A DNA stretch of 64,000 bases from Butyrivibrio sp. M55 (GCF_900116865.1 NZ_FPCD01000014.1:1-64000); one strand, 5' to 3'; shown: positions 1 to 8,400, counted from the stretch's first letter. The notes: generated from the letters alone by a model not told the origin. Program-made: numbers and translations.

Positions 1-252
1 CGAATTATCTAATGCTTCGCATGGTACTTCAGCAAATGTAACTTCATTTTTCTGCAAAGATAACGCTGGCAAATTTACAGCTTTATCAAAAAGTTCTTTG
101 CGGACTCGGCGCTGCCAGTAGTAGTAAGTTTTAACATTGATGCCATTTTCAATAAGCCACTTATTAGCAGATTGTCCTTGAGGACGGGCTTGGCATCTTT
201 TGATAATCTCTGCCCAGTTTGCAAGTCTTACCTCGTGTGTAATGTTATCCAT
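1..252 (-). CDS. tnpA: IS66 accessory protein TnpA (partial, N-terminal 84 residues)
   Basis: Read on the minus strand from an ATG at 252, behind an AGGAGG ribosome site. The first 84 residues are open to the window edge. They contain the helix-turn-helix pattern of IS66 accessory proteins (WAEIIKRCQ, then GQSANKWL and INVKTYYYWQRRVRKEL), similar to IS3-type HTH domains. In IS66 elements TnpA and TnpB accompany a DDE transposase TnpC and are needed for transposition; tnpB and tnpC would lie to the left of the window. There is no frameshift in the visible part, so the element may be intact. Confidence 0.8.
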   Translation of the reverse strand, partial: MDNITHEVRLANWAEIIKRCQARPQGQSANKWLIENGINVKTYYYWQRRVRKELFDKAVNLPALSLQKNEVTFAEVPCEALDNS

Positions 253-348
253 GTGGATCCTCCTTTAAAAAACTAGCTAGTTTTTTTAGTTTTTTAAAGT
301 AAACCACGAAAAAGGAGTTTCAGGCTAGGCGGGTGATTTGACGTTTAC
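1..348 (-). mobile_element. IS66-family insertion sequence, one end (partial)
   Basis: The element runs off the left edge of the window. Its outer end is placed at about 348, where the minus strand begins GTAAACGTCAAATCACCC, which resembles IS66-family terminal repeats. About 95 bases of non-coding leader follow before the first gene, as usual for this family. A second GTTTAC-type copy near 299-304 forms a subterminal inverted repeat with the tip. The other end and the target duplication (expected 8 bp, candidate tttgatag at 349-356) are outside view, so the boundary is inferred. Confidence 0.7.
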
Positions 349-371
349 TTTGATAGGAAATTCCTATCAAA
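349..371. repeat. perfect 9-bp inverted repeat between the IS end and the pflB terminator
   Basis: Arms tttgatagg (349-357) and cctatcaaa (363-371) flank a 5-base centre. The repeat directly touches the inferred tip of the IS66 element and lies just past the U-tract of the pflB terminator. It may be an ancestral second terminator hairpin that was the insertion target. Confidence 0.7.
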
Positions 372-372
372 T

Positions 373-405
373 AAAAAAGGACGACTCGATTATCTCGAGC
401 CGTCC
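373..405 (-). terminator. Rho-independent terminator of pflB
   Basis: On the minus strand an 11-base arm GGACGGCTCGA pairs with TCGAGTCGTCC around a short loop (one mismatch or wobble) and is followed by TTTTTT. It lies about 40 bases past the pflB stop codon. Confidence 0.85.
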
Positions 406-442
406 CTATTTATTTACATGTTATATTACGTACGATCTAAGA

Positions 443-2707
443 TCAAAGTGCCTCGTGGCATGTACGTGCGATAACGTCGAGCTGCTGCTCCTTAGTAAGG
501 TTGATGAACTTAACAGCATATCCTGATACACGGATAGTGAAGTTAGCATACTCAGGCTTCTCAGGATGCTCCATAGCATCGATGAGCTTCTCCTTACCAA
601 ATACGTTAACGTTAAGGTGGTGTGCACCCTGGTCAAAGTATCCGTCAAGAACGCTAACAAGCTTGTTTGATCTCTCCTCATCGTCGTGACCAAGAGCGTT
701 AGGGTTCATTGTCTGTGTGTTAGAAATTCCGTCAAGAGCGTACTCATAAGGAATCTTAGCAACAGAGTTAAGTGAAGCAAGAAGTCCTGTCTTCTCAGCA
801 CCGTATGAAGGTGATGCTCCGGGTGCGAATGAAGCGAATGCAGGTCTTCCGTCAGGTGTAGCACCTGTAGCCTTACCATAAACAACGTTAGATGTGATTG
901 TAAGGATAGATGTTGTAGGCTCAGAATCACGATATGTGTGGTGCTTCTCGATCTTCTTCATGAATGTCTTAAGGAGCCATACAGCGATCTCGTCTGCTCT
1001 CTCATCATCGTTACCGTATCTAGGGAAGTCTCCCTCTACCTTGTAATCAACAACAAGGCCTGACTCATCACGAACAGTTGTAACTTTAGCATACTTGATA
1101 GCTGAAAGTGAATCTACAACGTGTGAGAATCCAGCGATACCTGTAGCGAATGTACGTCTTACATCTGTATCGATAAGAGCCATCTCAGCTGCTTCGTAGT
1201 AGTACTTATCATGCATGTACTGGATAAGGTTGAGGATGTTTACATAGAGTCCTGCAAGCCAATCCATCATGATGTCATATTTGTGCATAACTTCATCATA
1301 ATCAAGTACGTCAGCTGTGATAGGAGCCATCTCAGGACCTACCTGCATGTGCTTGCCGTCTTTTGTAAGGAACTTCTCATCCTTACCACCGTTGATAGCG
1401 TAAAGAAGGCACTTAGCAAGGTTAGCTCTTGCTCCGAAGAACTGCATCTCTTTACCTGTCTGTGTAGCAGATACGCAGCAGCAGATGCTGTAGTCATCGC
1501 CCCAGATAGGACGCATAACATCATCGTTCTCGTACTGGATTGAAGATGTTGTAACTGAAATCTTTGCAGCATACTTCTTGAATGTCTCAGGGAGCTTAGA
1601 TGTGTAGAGCACTGTAAGGTTAGGCTCAGGTGAAGGTCCCATGTTCTCAAGAGTATGAAGGAAACGGAAGTCGTTCTTTGTAACCATGTGACGACCGTCC
1701 ATTCCAAGTCCACCAACCTCAAGAGTAGCCCATACAGGGTCACCTGAGAAGAGGTTGTTGTATGAAGGAATACGAGCGAACTTAACCATTCTGAACTTCA
1801 TTGTCATGTGGTCGATAAGTTCCTGTGCCTCTTTCTCTGTAAGAGTTCCTTCTTTAATATCTCTTTCAATATAAATATCAAGGAATGTTGAAACACGTCC
1901 AACTGACATTGCAGCACCGTTCTGAGTCTTGATAGCTGCAAGGTATCCGAAGTAAAGCCACTGAACAGCTTCCTTAGCGTTCTTAGCAGGAGCAGAAATG
2001 TCAAATCCGTAAACAGCTGCCATTTCCTTCATTCCCTTAAGAGCTCTAACCTGCTCAGAGATTTCTTCTCTCTGACGGATGATGTGGTCGAGCATTGTTC
2101 CGTCACCACAGTTGTTGTAATCATCCATCTTCTTCTTAATGAGGTAGTCGATACCGTAAAGAGCTACTCTTCTGTAGTCGCCTACGATACGTCCACGGCC
2201 GTATGTATCAGGAAGACCTGTTACGATGTGGCTGTGTCTTGCTGCTCTCATCTCAGGTGTGTAAGCATCAAATACTGCCTGGTTGTGAGTCTTGTGGTAC
2301 TCTGTGAAGATCTTGTGGAACTTCTCATTTACCTTGTATCCGTATGTCTCAGCAGCTTCTTCAGCCATCTTGATTCCACCAAAAGGCATGAATGCTCTCT
2401 TAAGAGGCTTATCTGTCTGAAGACCAACAACCTGCTCGAGATCCTTCATAGACTCATCAATATATCCGGGGCCATATGCTGTAAGACTAGAAACAACTTC
2501 TGTCTCACACTCAAGAACGCCGCCCTTTTCACGTTCCTGTTTCTGGAGCTCCTGAAGCTTGCCCCAAAGCTTATCTGTAGCTTCTGTAGGGTCTGCCAAA
2601 AAGCTCTCATCTCCATCATAAGGTGTGTAGTTGTTCTGGATGAAATCTCTTACGTTAACGTCATCCAACCAGTGGGTTCCCTTAAACCCGCGCCATGCTT
2701 CGTTCAT
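443..2707 (-). CDS. pflB: formate C-acetyltransferase (pyruvate formate-lyase)
   Basis: Converts pyruvate and CoA to acetyl-CoA and formate, the main anaerobic route from pyruvate in fermenters. The 754-residue length is typical. Seen in the sequence: the glycyl-radical motif RVSGYA near the C-terminus (Gly729) and the catalytic cysteine pair at 410-411 inside [10 protein letters not shown], followed by the conserved [11 protein letters not shown] segment. The ATG at 2707 is preceded by GAGGAG. It has its own terminator and a predicted FNR-dependent promoter, so it can be transcribed separately from pflA, which lies upstream in transcription order. The family also includes diol dehydratases and ketoacid lyases, but the residues around the cysteines are those of true PFL. 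Confidence 0.97.
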   Translation of the reverse strand: MNEAWRGFKGTHWLDDVNVRDFIQNNYTPYDGDESFLADPTEATDKLWGKLQELQKQEREKGGVLECETEVVSSLTAYGPGYIDESMKDLEQVVGLQTDKPLKRAFMPFGGIKMAEEAAETYGYKVNEKFHKIFTEYHKTHNQAVFDAYTPEMRAARHSHIVTGLPDTYGRGRIVGDYRRVALYGIDYLIKKKMDDYNNCGDGTMLDHIIRQREEISEQVRALKGMKEMAAVYGFDISAPAKNAKEAVQWLYFGYLAAIKTQNGAAMSVGRVSTFLDIYIERDIKEGTLTEKEAQELIDHMTMKFRMVKFARIPSYNNLFSGDPVWATLEVGGLGMDGRHMVTKNDFRFLHTLENMGPSPEPNLTVLYTSKLPETFKKYAAKISVTTSSIQYENDDVMRPIWGDDYSICCCVSATQTGKEMQFFGARANLAKCLLYAINGGKDEKFLTKDGKHMQVGPEMAPITADVLDYDEVMHKYDIMMDWLAGLYVNILNLIQYMHDKYYYEAAEMALIDTDVRRTFATGIAGFSHVVDSLSAIKYAKVTTVRDESGLVVDYKVEGDFPRYGNDDERADEIAVWLLKTFMKKIEKHHTYRDSEPTTSILTITSNVVYGKATGATPDGRPAFASFAPGASPSYGAEKTGLLASLNSVAKIPYEYALDGISNTQTMNPNALGHDDEERSNKLVSVLDGYFDQGAHHLNVNVFGKEKLIDAMEHPEKPEYANFTIRVSGYAVKFINLTKEQQLDVIARTCHEAL

Positions 2708-2755
2708 TTTACGTACTCCTCGTTAAAATATTATCATATGTATTGTCCGAGTTTG

Positions 2756-2797
2756 ATGATATCACCTGTTACATATCCAAACATTGATTGTAATCAA
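2756..2797 (-). promoter_or_regulatory. predicted FNR-type box and class II promoter of pflB
   Basis: The sequence at 2784-2797 is a perfect FNR consensus half-site pair, TTGAT-N4-ATCAA. If transcription starts at 2749, the box is centred at -41.5 and the bases at -12 to -7 read TATCAT (2761-2756), five of six matches to TATAAT. This is the geometry of class II FNR activation. No good -35 hexamer is present, as expected for an activator-dependent promoter. The start site is inferred. Confidence 0.75.
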
Positions 2798-2833
2798 GTT
2801 TTGAGATTTTCTTAAAATATTATTTAACTCCAT

Positions 2834-2863
2834 CAAAAAAGACAGCTCCGTTGCGCAGCTGCC
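2834..2863 (-). terminator. terminator between pflA and pflB
   Basis: On the minus strand GGCAGCT pairs with AGCTGTC (one G-U) and is followed directly by TTTTTT. It lies just past the pflA stop and upstream of the pflB promoter. Confidence 0.75.
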
Positions 2864-2874
2864 TTCTCATGATA

Positions 2875-3603
2875 TTATTTCCCATTTAATATTTTCATTG
2901 CGTTTTCAACTCTCTCTTTTGAAGGAGATTTAACGCCGTCGAGCTTGTAAGGAATACCGAGTGTCTCGAACTTGTGCTGTCCCATTGAATGATAGGGAAG
3001 AACTTCAATCTTTTGCACATTGGAAAGAGTCTCTATAAACTCTCTTGTCCTCTTAAGGTACTCGTCATCATCGGTTATTCCGGGCACGAGCACGTGACGA
3101 ATCCATATGGGCTTTGAAATCTCCGACAGATACTTGAATCCGTCGAATATATTGTCATTCGGAAGCCCTGTGAGCTCTATATGCTCATCCCTGTCGATGT
3201 GCTTAATATCAACAAGCAACAGATCCGTATACTTCATAAGTTCCTCAAACTTGGAAAAGAAAGGCTCCTCACGCGTAAAAGGCTGAAGTGCCGTATCTAT
3301 GCATGTATTGATACCGCGCTCTTTTGCCTTCTTAAAGAGCTCGATCAAAAAGTCTATCTGAAGAAGTGGTTCTCCACCACTTACAGTAATTCCGCCTTCT
3401 GTTCCCCAATAGCTTCTGTATCTTTCCGCAAAGTCCAGAAGTTCATCGGGAGTCCGCATATCTTCCGAATTGGGATCCCAAGTATCAGCATTGTGGCAAT
3501 ACTTGCATCTTAATTTGCATCCCTTTAAAAACACGATAAATCTGATTCCGGGTCCGTCAACCGAACCGAATGTCTCTATTGAATGAATTGCACCTTTAAC
3601 CAT
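2875..3603 (-). CDS. pflA: pyruvate formate-lyase activating enzyme (radical SAM)
   Basis: Generates the glycyl radical on PflB with a [4Fe-4S] cluster and S-adenosylmethionine. The CX3CX2C cluster motif is visible as CKLRCKYCHN near residue 30, with the following TVSGGEP glycine motif that binds SAM. At 242 residues it has the usual length for PFL activases and lacks the extra ferredoxin domain of other glycyl-radical activases. The ATG at 3603 follows CGGAG. It lies between the FNR-like regulator (33 bases away) and pflB, so the gene order is regulator, activase, lyase in transcription order, opposite to the common pflB-pflA order. Confidence 0.96.
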   Translation of the reverse strand: MVKGAIHSIETFGSVDGPGIRFIVFLKGCKLRCKYCHNADTWDPNSEDMRTPDELLDFAERYRSYWGTEGGITVSGGEPLLQIDFLIELFKKAKERGINTCIDTALQPFTREEPFFSKFEELMKYTDLLLVDIKHIDRDEHIELTGLPNDNIFDGFKYLSEISKPIWIRHVLVPGITDDDEYLKRTREFIETLSNVQKIEVLPYHSMGQHKFETLGIPYKLDGVKSPSKERVENAMKILNGK

Positions 3604-3635
3604 TGTTACTCCGTTTCATAAAGAATCTGTATAGA

Positions 3636-4397
3636 TTACTGATAAATATATATTTCTCTTAATGCATCTCTGTCGAGCACCCTGATCTTGGCATGTCCGA
3701 CTCTCTCAATAAGCCCGCTCTTTTCCATCTCCCTGAGTTTCCTACTTACTGTCTCCGTTCGAAGGTTTACACTCGCGGCGATGTCATCGAGTTTTAATAC
3801 TATGTCATCGCCCACACTCCTGTCAACTCTGTACATCAAAAAGCCCGCCAGTCTTGCCATCGGGTCTTTTGTGGAAAGAAGCATGTTTCTCTCATTCGCA
3901 TCGTGGAGTTTTTTGCTCAAAAGAATGATGATATTCATCGCAGCCGAAGGATCGTCCACAACTTTAATGAAATCATCCCTGTGTATCTGGCAAATAGAAG
4001 CATTTGTAAGGCAAACCGCAGAATAAGGATAAATACTGCCGTCCAAAAACATGCCTTCCCAAATGATATCATGATCTGCAAGAATCGTTATGATCTGCTC
4101 TCTTCCGAGAGAATCGTATCTGCAAAGCTTAACTCTTCCTTTTCGTATGATGCATATAGAATCAACGGGCTCGCCTTCTCTGAAAAGATAACTGTTCTTC
4201 TTGAGAGTTTCGTGAACAGAGTGCTCCATCAGGCTTACCTGCGCGTTTACGGGAAGTCCCTCGATAATGGGAACGCTCGCCGTGCAAAGTCCTCCGCACT
4301 CCTCGCAGATATTAAGTCCGATGATTCCCCTTTTTAACTCTTCTGCCTGGCTCTGCCCCTGATATATTCCTTTTTGTATCTCTTTCTTATCATTCAT
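3636..4397 (-). CDS. Crp/Fnr-family regulator, probably an oxygen-sensing FNR-like protein
   Basis: A 253-residue regulator: an N-terminal extension, a cyclic-nucleotide-binding-like beta barrel, then a winged helix. The recognition helix reads RTETVSRKL; the E..SR residues are those that in E. coli FNR contact TTGAT half sites. A cysteine cluster ICEECGGLC (Cys31, Cys34, Cys38) lies where FNR proteins ligate a [4Fe-4S] cluster, and further cysteines in the barrel could give the fourth ligand. I chose the ATG at 4397; the longer frame begins with TTG inside the NUDIX gene. It sits immediately upstream of pflA and two genes from a perfect FNR box, so it probably controls pfl. Whether it senses oxygen is inference. 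Confidence 0.85.
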   Translation of the reverse strand: MNDKKEIQKGIYQGQSQAEELKRGIIGLNICEECGGLCTASVPIIEGLPVNAQVSLMEHSVHETLKKNSYLFREGEPVDSICIIRKGRVKLCRYDSLGREQIITILADHDIIWEGMFLDGSIYPYSAVCLTNASICQIHRDDFIKVVDDPSAAMNIIILLSKKLHDANERNMLLSTKDPMARLAGFLMYRVDRSVGDDIVLKLDDIAASVNLRTETVSRKLREMEKSGLIERVGHAKIRVLDRDALREIYIYQ

Positions 4398-4416
4398 AAA
4401 CAAATACCGGCTCTCA

Positions 4417-4977
4417 TCACTCTTTTGACCATAAGTAGCAATACGCCTGCGTTCTTGCGGCAAAAGGCTGAGTCTTCAGTAGTTCTCTTACTTCTTTTTT
4501 GGTGTACCAGCCGGGTACTATCTCTTCCAATGTCGAACTGCTTTTTGAAAAAGTTCCCGCCGCCTTTCCGACGCAGCAAAGGTTCTTTTCATTTGAGAAA
4601 CCGACTGCGCTGTAGCTCTCGCCGATCCACTCATCAATACTGACTATATCAAGTCCTGTTTCTTCCTTGAGTTCTCTTCTTGCGCTCTCCTCCGGCACTT
4701 CACCGGGATCGATAAGGCCTGCCGGGAAGTTGTATACCCATGCGCCCGGCGCAAGTCTGAATTCCTTGTTTATAAGTATCTTTTCCCCAGTCTCATCGTG
4801 CATGATAAGCACAACTGCGTCGATCTTGTTGTTGTGAATATCGTCATATCCCTTGAGATCGGGGTTTCTGCTGATTATCTCGTATGTCTTATCCTTATTA
4901 TCAATAGTTTTGTAATGAAGGTCGTATCGGGTAATGAACTCGCCCTGCTCCTTTTTCTCTAAATACTGAAATTCCAT
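4417..4977 (-). CDS. NUDIX hydrolase, ADP-ribose pyrophosphatase-like
   Basis: Hydrolyses a nucleoside diphosphate linked to another moiety, probably ADP-ribose or a nucleotide sugar. The Nudix box (GX5EX7REUXEEXGU) is complete, running from GLIDPGE to RRELKEETGL around residues 85-107. The 186-residue length and the preceding APGAWVYNFPAG strand fit the ADP-ribose pyrophosphatase subgroup. The ATG at 4977 follows GGAG by nine bases. It is 17 bases from the Na/Pi transporter stop and precedes the FNR-like gene, so the three are probably co-transcribed. The substrate cannot be assigned from sequence. Confidence 0.9.
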   Translation of the reverse strand: MEFQYLEKKEQGEFITRYDLHYKTIDNKDKTYEIISRNPDLKGYDDIHNNKIDAVVLIMHDETGEKILINKEFRLAPGAWVYNFPAGLIDPGEVPEESARRELKEETGLDIVSIDEWIGESYSAVGFSNEKNLCCVGKAAGTFSKSSSTLEEIVPGWYTKKEVRELLKTQPFAARTQAYCYLWSKE

Positions 4978-4994
4978 AAATTATCACTCCTGCA

Positions 4995-6794
4995 TTAAAA
5001 CTTAACAGAAGGAAGCTGATACTTTCTCTCGTAGAAATCAACTGCCTGCTCAAAGCCTTCTCTTTTGTCCGCTTTGAGTGTTTCCAAATACTCGTGTGCA
5101 TCGTACGCATCATCATGCACCTCGATAACGCCGACGGCGATGTTGCTGCAATGATCTGCGATACGCTCGTAATCTGTTCCGATATCGCTAAGATCAAAGC
5201 CCTGTTCAATGGTACACTTGCCCTTGCGAAGTCTTCTGACGTGACGTCTCTTTACCTCTTTCTGAATGCCGTCGATGGCTTCCTCAAGCGGCTCGATAGA
5301 CTTTGCTATATCAACATCACGTGTTTCAAACGCTTTTATCGACATATCCACGATCTCTTTTACCGCGGATGCGAATATATCCATCTCGATCTGTCCCTTA
5401 GGTGTAAACTCTCTCTTATTCTCCGCCATGCCCTTTGCTTTCTGCATGATATTAAGGGCGTGATCGCTTATTCTCTCATAGTCCGTGATACAGTGAAGAA
5501 GCATAGTAAGCGTATGGCTGTCTTCAGGTGCCAGATGATGGTTATTTATCTTCATAAGATAAGTTCCGAGCTGATCCTCGTACTGGTCAACCTTGCGCTC
5601 AAGGTAATCAACCTCCTGCGCCTCTTCCTCTTTGTAGTCCGTGATAAGTGCAATTGCCTTATCAAGAGCATCCTTTGAAAAGTTCGCCATCTCAACCGCA
5701 GCGAGTCTTGCCTGCTCAAGCGCAAACGGCGGGTTCGCAAGGAAAAGAGGATCCAGAGTCCTGATACCCTCCTGCTCTTCCTGCTCTTTTTTCTCCTTCT
5801 CATCGATAGGAATAGAGCTGAGTGCAAGACTTACAAGTGCTCCCGAGAAAGGAAGCATAAGAGGAGTTGCAACAAGGTTAATAAGTGTATGTACACCGGG
5901 GATTCCCGCCCAGCCTACAGTTTTGTCCATAAATGAGAAATGCACCAGCATGTTCAATGTATAGAAAATTATCATGAACAGACCTGCTTTTATGAAGTTA
6001 AAATACAGGTGCATGAGTGCGGTTCTCTTACCGTTCTTGTTAGCACCAAACGAAGACAGGATCGCTGTGATACAGGTTCCCACTTCCGCACCGACTACAA
6101 CGGGAATAGCGATACTGTAAGTTACAGAAATAGAATGAGCCAACGCCTGAAGCACACCGATGGTTCCGGCAGAGCTCTGGATAAGCATGGTAAAAAAGAT
6201 TCCGACCATGAATCCGATAAAAGGATTACTGAAAGTCATCAAGAGTTTCTTGAATCCTTCGTTGTCCTTCAGCGGAGCAACCGCATCCGACATGCTGCTC
6301 ATTCCAAACATCAAAACAGAAAATCCGAGAAGGATTGTTCCGATATTTTTCTTTTTCTCACTTTTTGAAAACATATATAGCCCGATACCTACAATGGCCA
6401 AAAAAGGAGTGAATGACCTGGGCTTAAGAAGTTCCAGCCACAAATAATCTGAACTTTCGATACTGTTGAGTGTAAGGATCCAAGCCGTAAATGTTGTACC
6501 AAGGTTAGCACCGAGAATAACGTTTACTGCCTGTTTAAGAGTTACAATTCCTGAATTAACAAGACCAACTACCATTACGGTAGATGCAGACGATGATTGA
6601 ACGAGTGCGGTTACACCGACACCGAATAAATACGCGATTATAGGATGTTTGGTGACTTTGGCAAGTACGCTTTCAAGTCTTCCGCCGGCAGCCTTGGTAA
6701 GGCCTCCGCTCATAACGTTCATCCCATACAAAAACATTGCAAGGCCACCGATAAGCCCTGCTACCAAATTAAAACTTTCCAAAAATTCTTTCAT
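4995..6794 (-). CDS. Na+/phosphate cotransporter with C-terminal PhoU-like domain
   Basis: A 599-residue NptA/YjbB-type protein. The N-terminal half has about eight to ten membrane segments in two inverted repeats, each with the family signature: QSSSASTVMVV near residue 65 and IQSSAGTIGV near residue 205. The last 220 residues or so are a soluble helical PhoU-like domain. Such proteins move phosphate with sodium, and PhoU domains are thought to gate or sense. The start ATG follows GGAGGTGAA. No pst or pho genes are next to it. It leads the group NptA-NUDIX-FNR-pflA. Confidence 0.92.
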   Translation of the reverse strand: MKEFLESFNLVAGLIGGLAMFLYGMNVMSGGLTKAAGGRLESVLAKVTKHPIIAYLFGVGVTALVQSSSASTVMVVGLVNSGIVTLKQAVNVILGANLGTTFTAWILTLNSIESSDYLWLELLKPRSFTPFLAIVGIGLYMFSKSEKKKNIGTILLGFSVLMFGMSSMSDAVAPLKDNEGFKKLLMTFSNPFIGFMVGIFFTMLIQSSAGTIGVLQALAHSISVTYSIAIPVVVGAEVGTCITAILSSFGANKNGKRTALMHLYFNFIKAGLFMIIFYTLNMLVHFSFMDKTVGWAGIPGVHTLINLVATPLMLPFSGALVSLALSSIPIDEKEKKEQEEQEGIRTLDPLFLANPPFALEQARLAAVEMANFSKDALDKAIALITDYKEEEAQEVDYLERKVDQYEDQLGTYLMKINNHHLAPEDSHTLTMLLHCITDYERISDHALNIMQKAKGMAENKREFTPKGQIEMDIFASAVKEIVDMSIKAFETRDVDIAKSIEPLEEAIDGIQKEVKRRHVRRLRKGKCTIEQGFDLSDIGTDYERIADHCSNIAVGVIEVHDDAYDAHEYLETLKADKREGFEQAVDFYERKYQLPSVKF

Positions 6795-6805
6795 TTCACC
6801 TCCAT

Positions 6806-6841
6806 AGGCACTCTTCGTTAAGGGCTCTCTACCCTTCGTAC
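6806..6841 (-). other. structured 5' leader of the Na/Pi cotransporter
   Basis: Upstream of the GGAGG site the minus strand can form AAGGG/CCCTT (6819-6834) enclosed by a second stem GGTAC/GTGCC at the outer ends. I do not recognise a riboswitch. It may simply be mRNA structure. Confidence 0.35.
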
Positions 6842-6943
6842 CTATCCATTTTTTATCTCTATTGTTACAAATATATTGTATAGGATGCCGTCAAAAAAAG
6901 CCACAAATTAATTTAAGCTGTATCCCAGCCCGTTCAAGCAAAC

Positions 6944-7858
6944 TTATACAAATCTCAGCATCAGGCGCACATATTCTCCATAAGTGGGTCCGCCGATCGG
7001 CTCGATCTTCTCGCCTACATACTCTCTTCCGTATATATCTTCCTCGACAGACACCGTATCAAAAACCTTAAATCCCAATTTCTTGCACAAATTAATGGAA
7101 ATCTCATTCTCGGCTTTTACAAGTGTCTGAACCTTATCAAACAAAAGAATATCCCTGCCGTAGTCAAGAACCGCCTTGCACGCTTCATACGCATAGCCCT
7201 GTCTCTGGAACTCTTTTCCCACAAGAAATCCAAGTTCAATATCTTCAAACCCGTTTCTTACGGAATATCCGACTCTTCCTATAACCCTGTTATCCTTACG
7301 CCTTACAAGTGTCCATACGCCAAAGCCCATGAGGCCGTACACTTTATCTATATAGTCCTTCTGATATCTCTTTTCATCTTCGGGATTCTCAAAAAGACCT
7401 TCCATATATCTGGTCATCTCGGGATCTTTGTACAGTTTATAGAACTCGTCCACGTCATCAAGCGTCGTTTCCCTCACAAGGAGCCTTGAAGTCGTGAGCA
7501 CTTCCCAGGGTTCCCCCGCATATCTCTGATAAGCCTTCACGAATGAATCCAAGTCGACTTCGTCAATGTCGGAAAAAATATATTTTACTCCCGGAAATTC
7601 TTCGTTCTTATTTAATGAATGCTCCACTCCGACCACGTAGAATCCAAGCTCCGTCGCTTTTACGGTATTCTCTTTCCTGTCGGCAACGACAAGCATTTCT
7701 TTATCAGTCTTATTATCTTTGAAAAAATCCTGTGCCCCGAGCACCTCAGCTTCGATACCGCATTGATTTATATATTCCTTTGCGGATTCTATGCTTTCAG
7801 TCACCTCGTTGTTTTTCAGATTTTCTTCATCTATTACAAACGCAACCTTCTTCAGCAC
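6944..7858 (-). CDS. GNAT acetyltransferase fused to an N-terminal HAD-like domain
   Basis: The C-terminal half (about residues 120-290) is a RimJ/RimL-type GNAT domain: it opens with RLLVRETTLDDVDEFYKLY, has the acetyl-CoA loop as FQRQGYAYEA, and ends with the LCKKLGF motif. The first 110 residues resemble a HAD-like alpha/beta domain (AFVIDEEN, then LVVADRKENTVKA) without the catalytic DXDXT aspartates, so it is probably not a phosphatase. I place the start at the GTG at 7858, nine bases after GGAGG; a longer frame to 7912 has no ribosome site and would cover a TATAAT-like -10. The substrate is unknown. Confidence 0.8.
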   Translation of the reverse strand: MLKKVAFVIDEENLKNNEVTESIESAKEYINQCGIEAEVLGAQDFFKDNKTDKEMLVVADRKENTVKATELGFYVVGVEHSLNKNEEFPGVKYIFSDIDEVDLDSFVKAYQRYAGEPWEVLTTSRLLVRETTLDDVDEFYKLYKDPEMTRYMEGLFENPEDEKRYQKDYIDKVYGLMGFGVWTLVRRKDNRVIGRVGYSVRNGFEDIELGFLVGKEFQRQGYAYEACKAVLDYGRDILLFDKVQTLVKAENEISINLCKKLGFKVFDTVSVEEDIYGREYVGEKIEPIGGPTYGEYVRLMLRFV

Positions 7859-7980
7859 AAACTTCTTCCTCCGAAAATAATTATAATACATATATGAATA
7901 AAACGCCCACATTACGATAAATGCGAGCGTTCATAATTTGTTTACAATTCATTAAAAGAATGGTTACTTCAAATCATCTT

Positions 7981-8007
7981 TTGGACATACCTGCTTGTTA
8001 TTATAAT
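7981..8007 (+). promoter_or_regulatory. candidate plus-strand promoter for a small RNA
   Basis: TTGGAC (7981-7986) and TATAAT (8002-8007) are separated by 15 bases, shorter than the 17-base optimum, but both boxes are near consensus. There is no plus-strand gene downstream, only the hairpin and terminator at 8058-8111. Confidence 0.4.
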
Positions 8008-8013
8008 ATTGTC

Positions 8014-8111
8014 AGATGAGTTGAGACAGACAATACCAATTAAACTTTTTCATAATGTGCCGGGTAAGAGATACTTACCCGGCATCCTCCCTTTAAAAAA
8101 GGGCTTTTTTT
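8014..8111 (+). ncRNA. candidate small RNA of about 98 nt
   Basis: Downstream of a TTGGAC/TATAAT promoter lies an unstructured 45-base stretch, then an 11-base-pair perfect hairpin (8058-8068 with 8074-8084, loop agata), then CCTCCC, then a small CCCTTT/AAAGGG hairpin with seven T residues (8089-8111). The terminator only works in the plus direction, so it does not serve crh, which is on the other strand. The single-stranded CCUCC between hairpins is complementary to Shine-Dalgarno sequences, a common seed type in regulatory RNAs. Expression is unproven. The hairpin could also lie at the end of an unknown convergent transcript. Confidence 0.4.
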
Positions 8112-8123
8112 AATTAATGAATT

Positions 8124-8387
8124 TTATTTCTTCTTGTTTCCGTGAAGAAACATCTCCATGTCAGCAACTGCCGACTCTTCATCGCTGCCTTCTGCGATAA
8201 CGGTTACTTCTTCTCCTGTGTTCAGACTAAGTGTCATCATTCCCATAATGCTCTTTGCATTAACTTTCTTGGACTGAGCCTCAATATGAACGGTACTCTC
8301 GTACTTACTTGCGAGCTGAACAAGCTCAGCAACAGGTCTTGCCTCCAGTCCTCTGGGCAACTTAATCTCGATAGATTTTGTCAACAT
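8124..8387 (-). CDS. crh: Crh-like HPr paralogue lacking the PTS histidine
   Basis: An 87-residue HPr-fold protein. The PTS active-site motif GIHARP is replaced by GLEARP, so residue 15 is Glu, not His, and enzyme I cannot phosphorylate it there. The regulatory serine is kept in NAKSIMGMM (Ser46), the HPr kinase target. This matches Crh of bacilli, which has Gln15 and acts only as a CcpA co-regulator and metabolic effector. As in Bacillus it directly follows whiA; here the same operon also carries hprK. The ATG follows GGAGGG. Whether Glu15 mimics a phosphorylated state is inference. It might also be the only HPr-like protein in a strain without a PTS. Confidence 0.85.
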   Translation of the reverse strand: MLTKSIEIKLPRGLEARPVAELVQLASKYESTVHIEAQSKKVNAKSIMGMMTLSLNTGEEVTVIAEGSDEESAVADMEMFLHGNKKK

Positions 8388-8400
8388 AATAATTCCCTCC

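Noticed and set aside
2084..2815. 243-codon plus-strand frame opposite pflB
   Set aside because: It lies wholly across the well-supported pflB gene and its promoter, with no recognisable domain.
4398..4463. Longer N-terminus for the FNR-like regulator
   Set aside because: It would start at TTG inside the NUDIX gene; the extra 22 residues are not part of the domain.
7859..7912. Longer N-terminus for the GNAT fusion
   Set aside because: The stretch covers a TATAAT-like -10 and the GGAGG site, so it is upstream DNA and not coding.
8058..8111. crh terminator
   Set aside because: In the crh direction there is no U-tract after either hairpin; the U-tract only follows in the plus direction.
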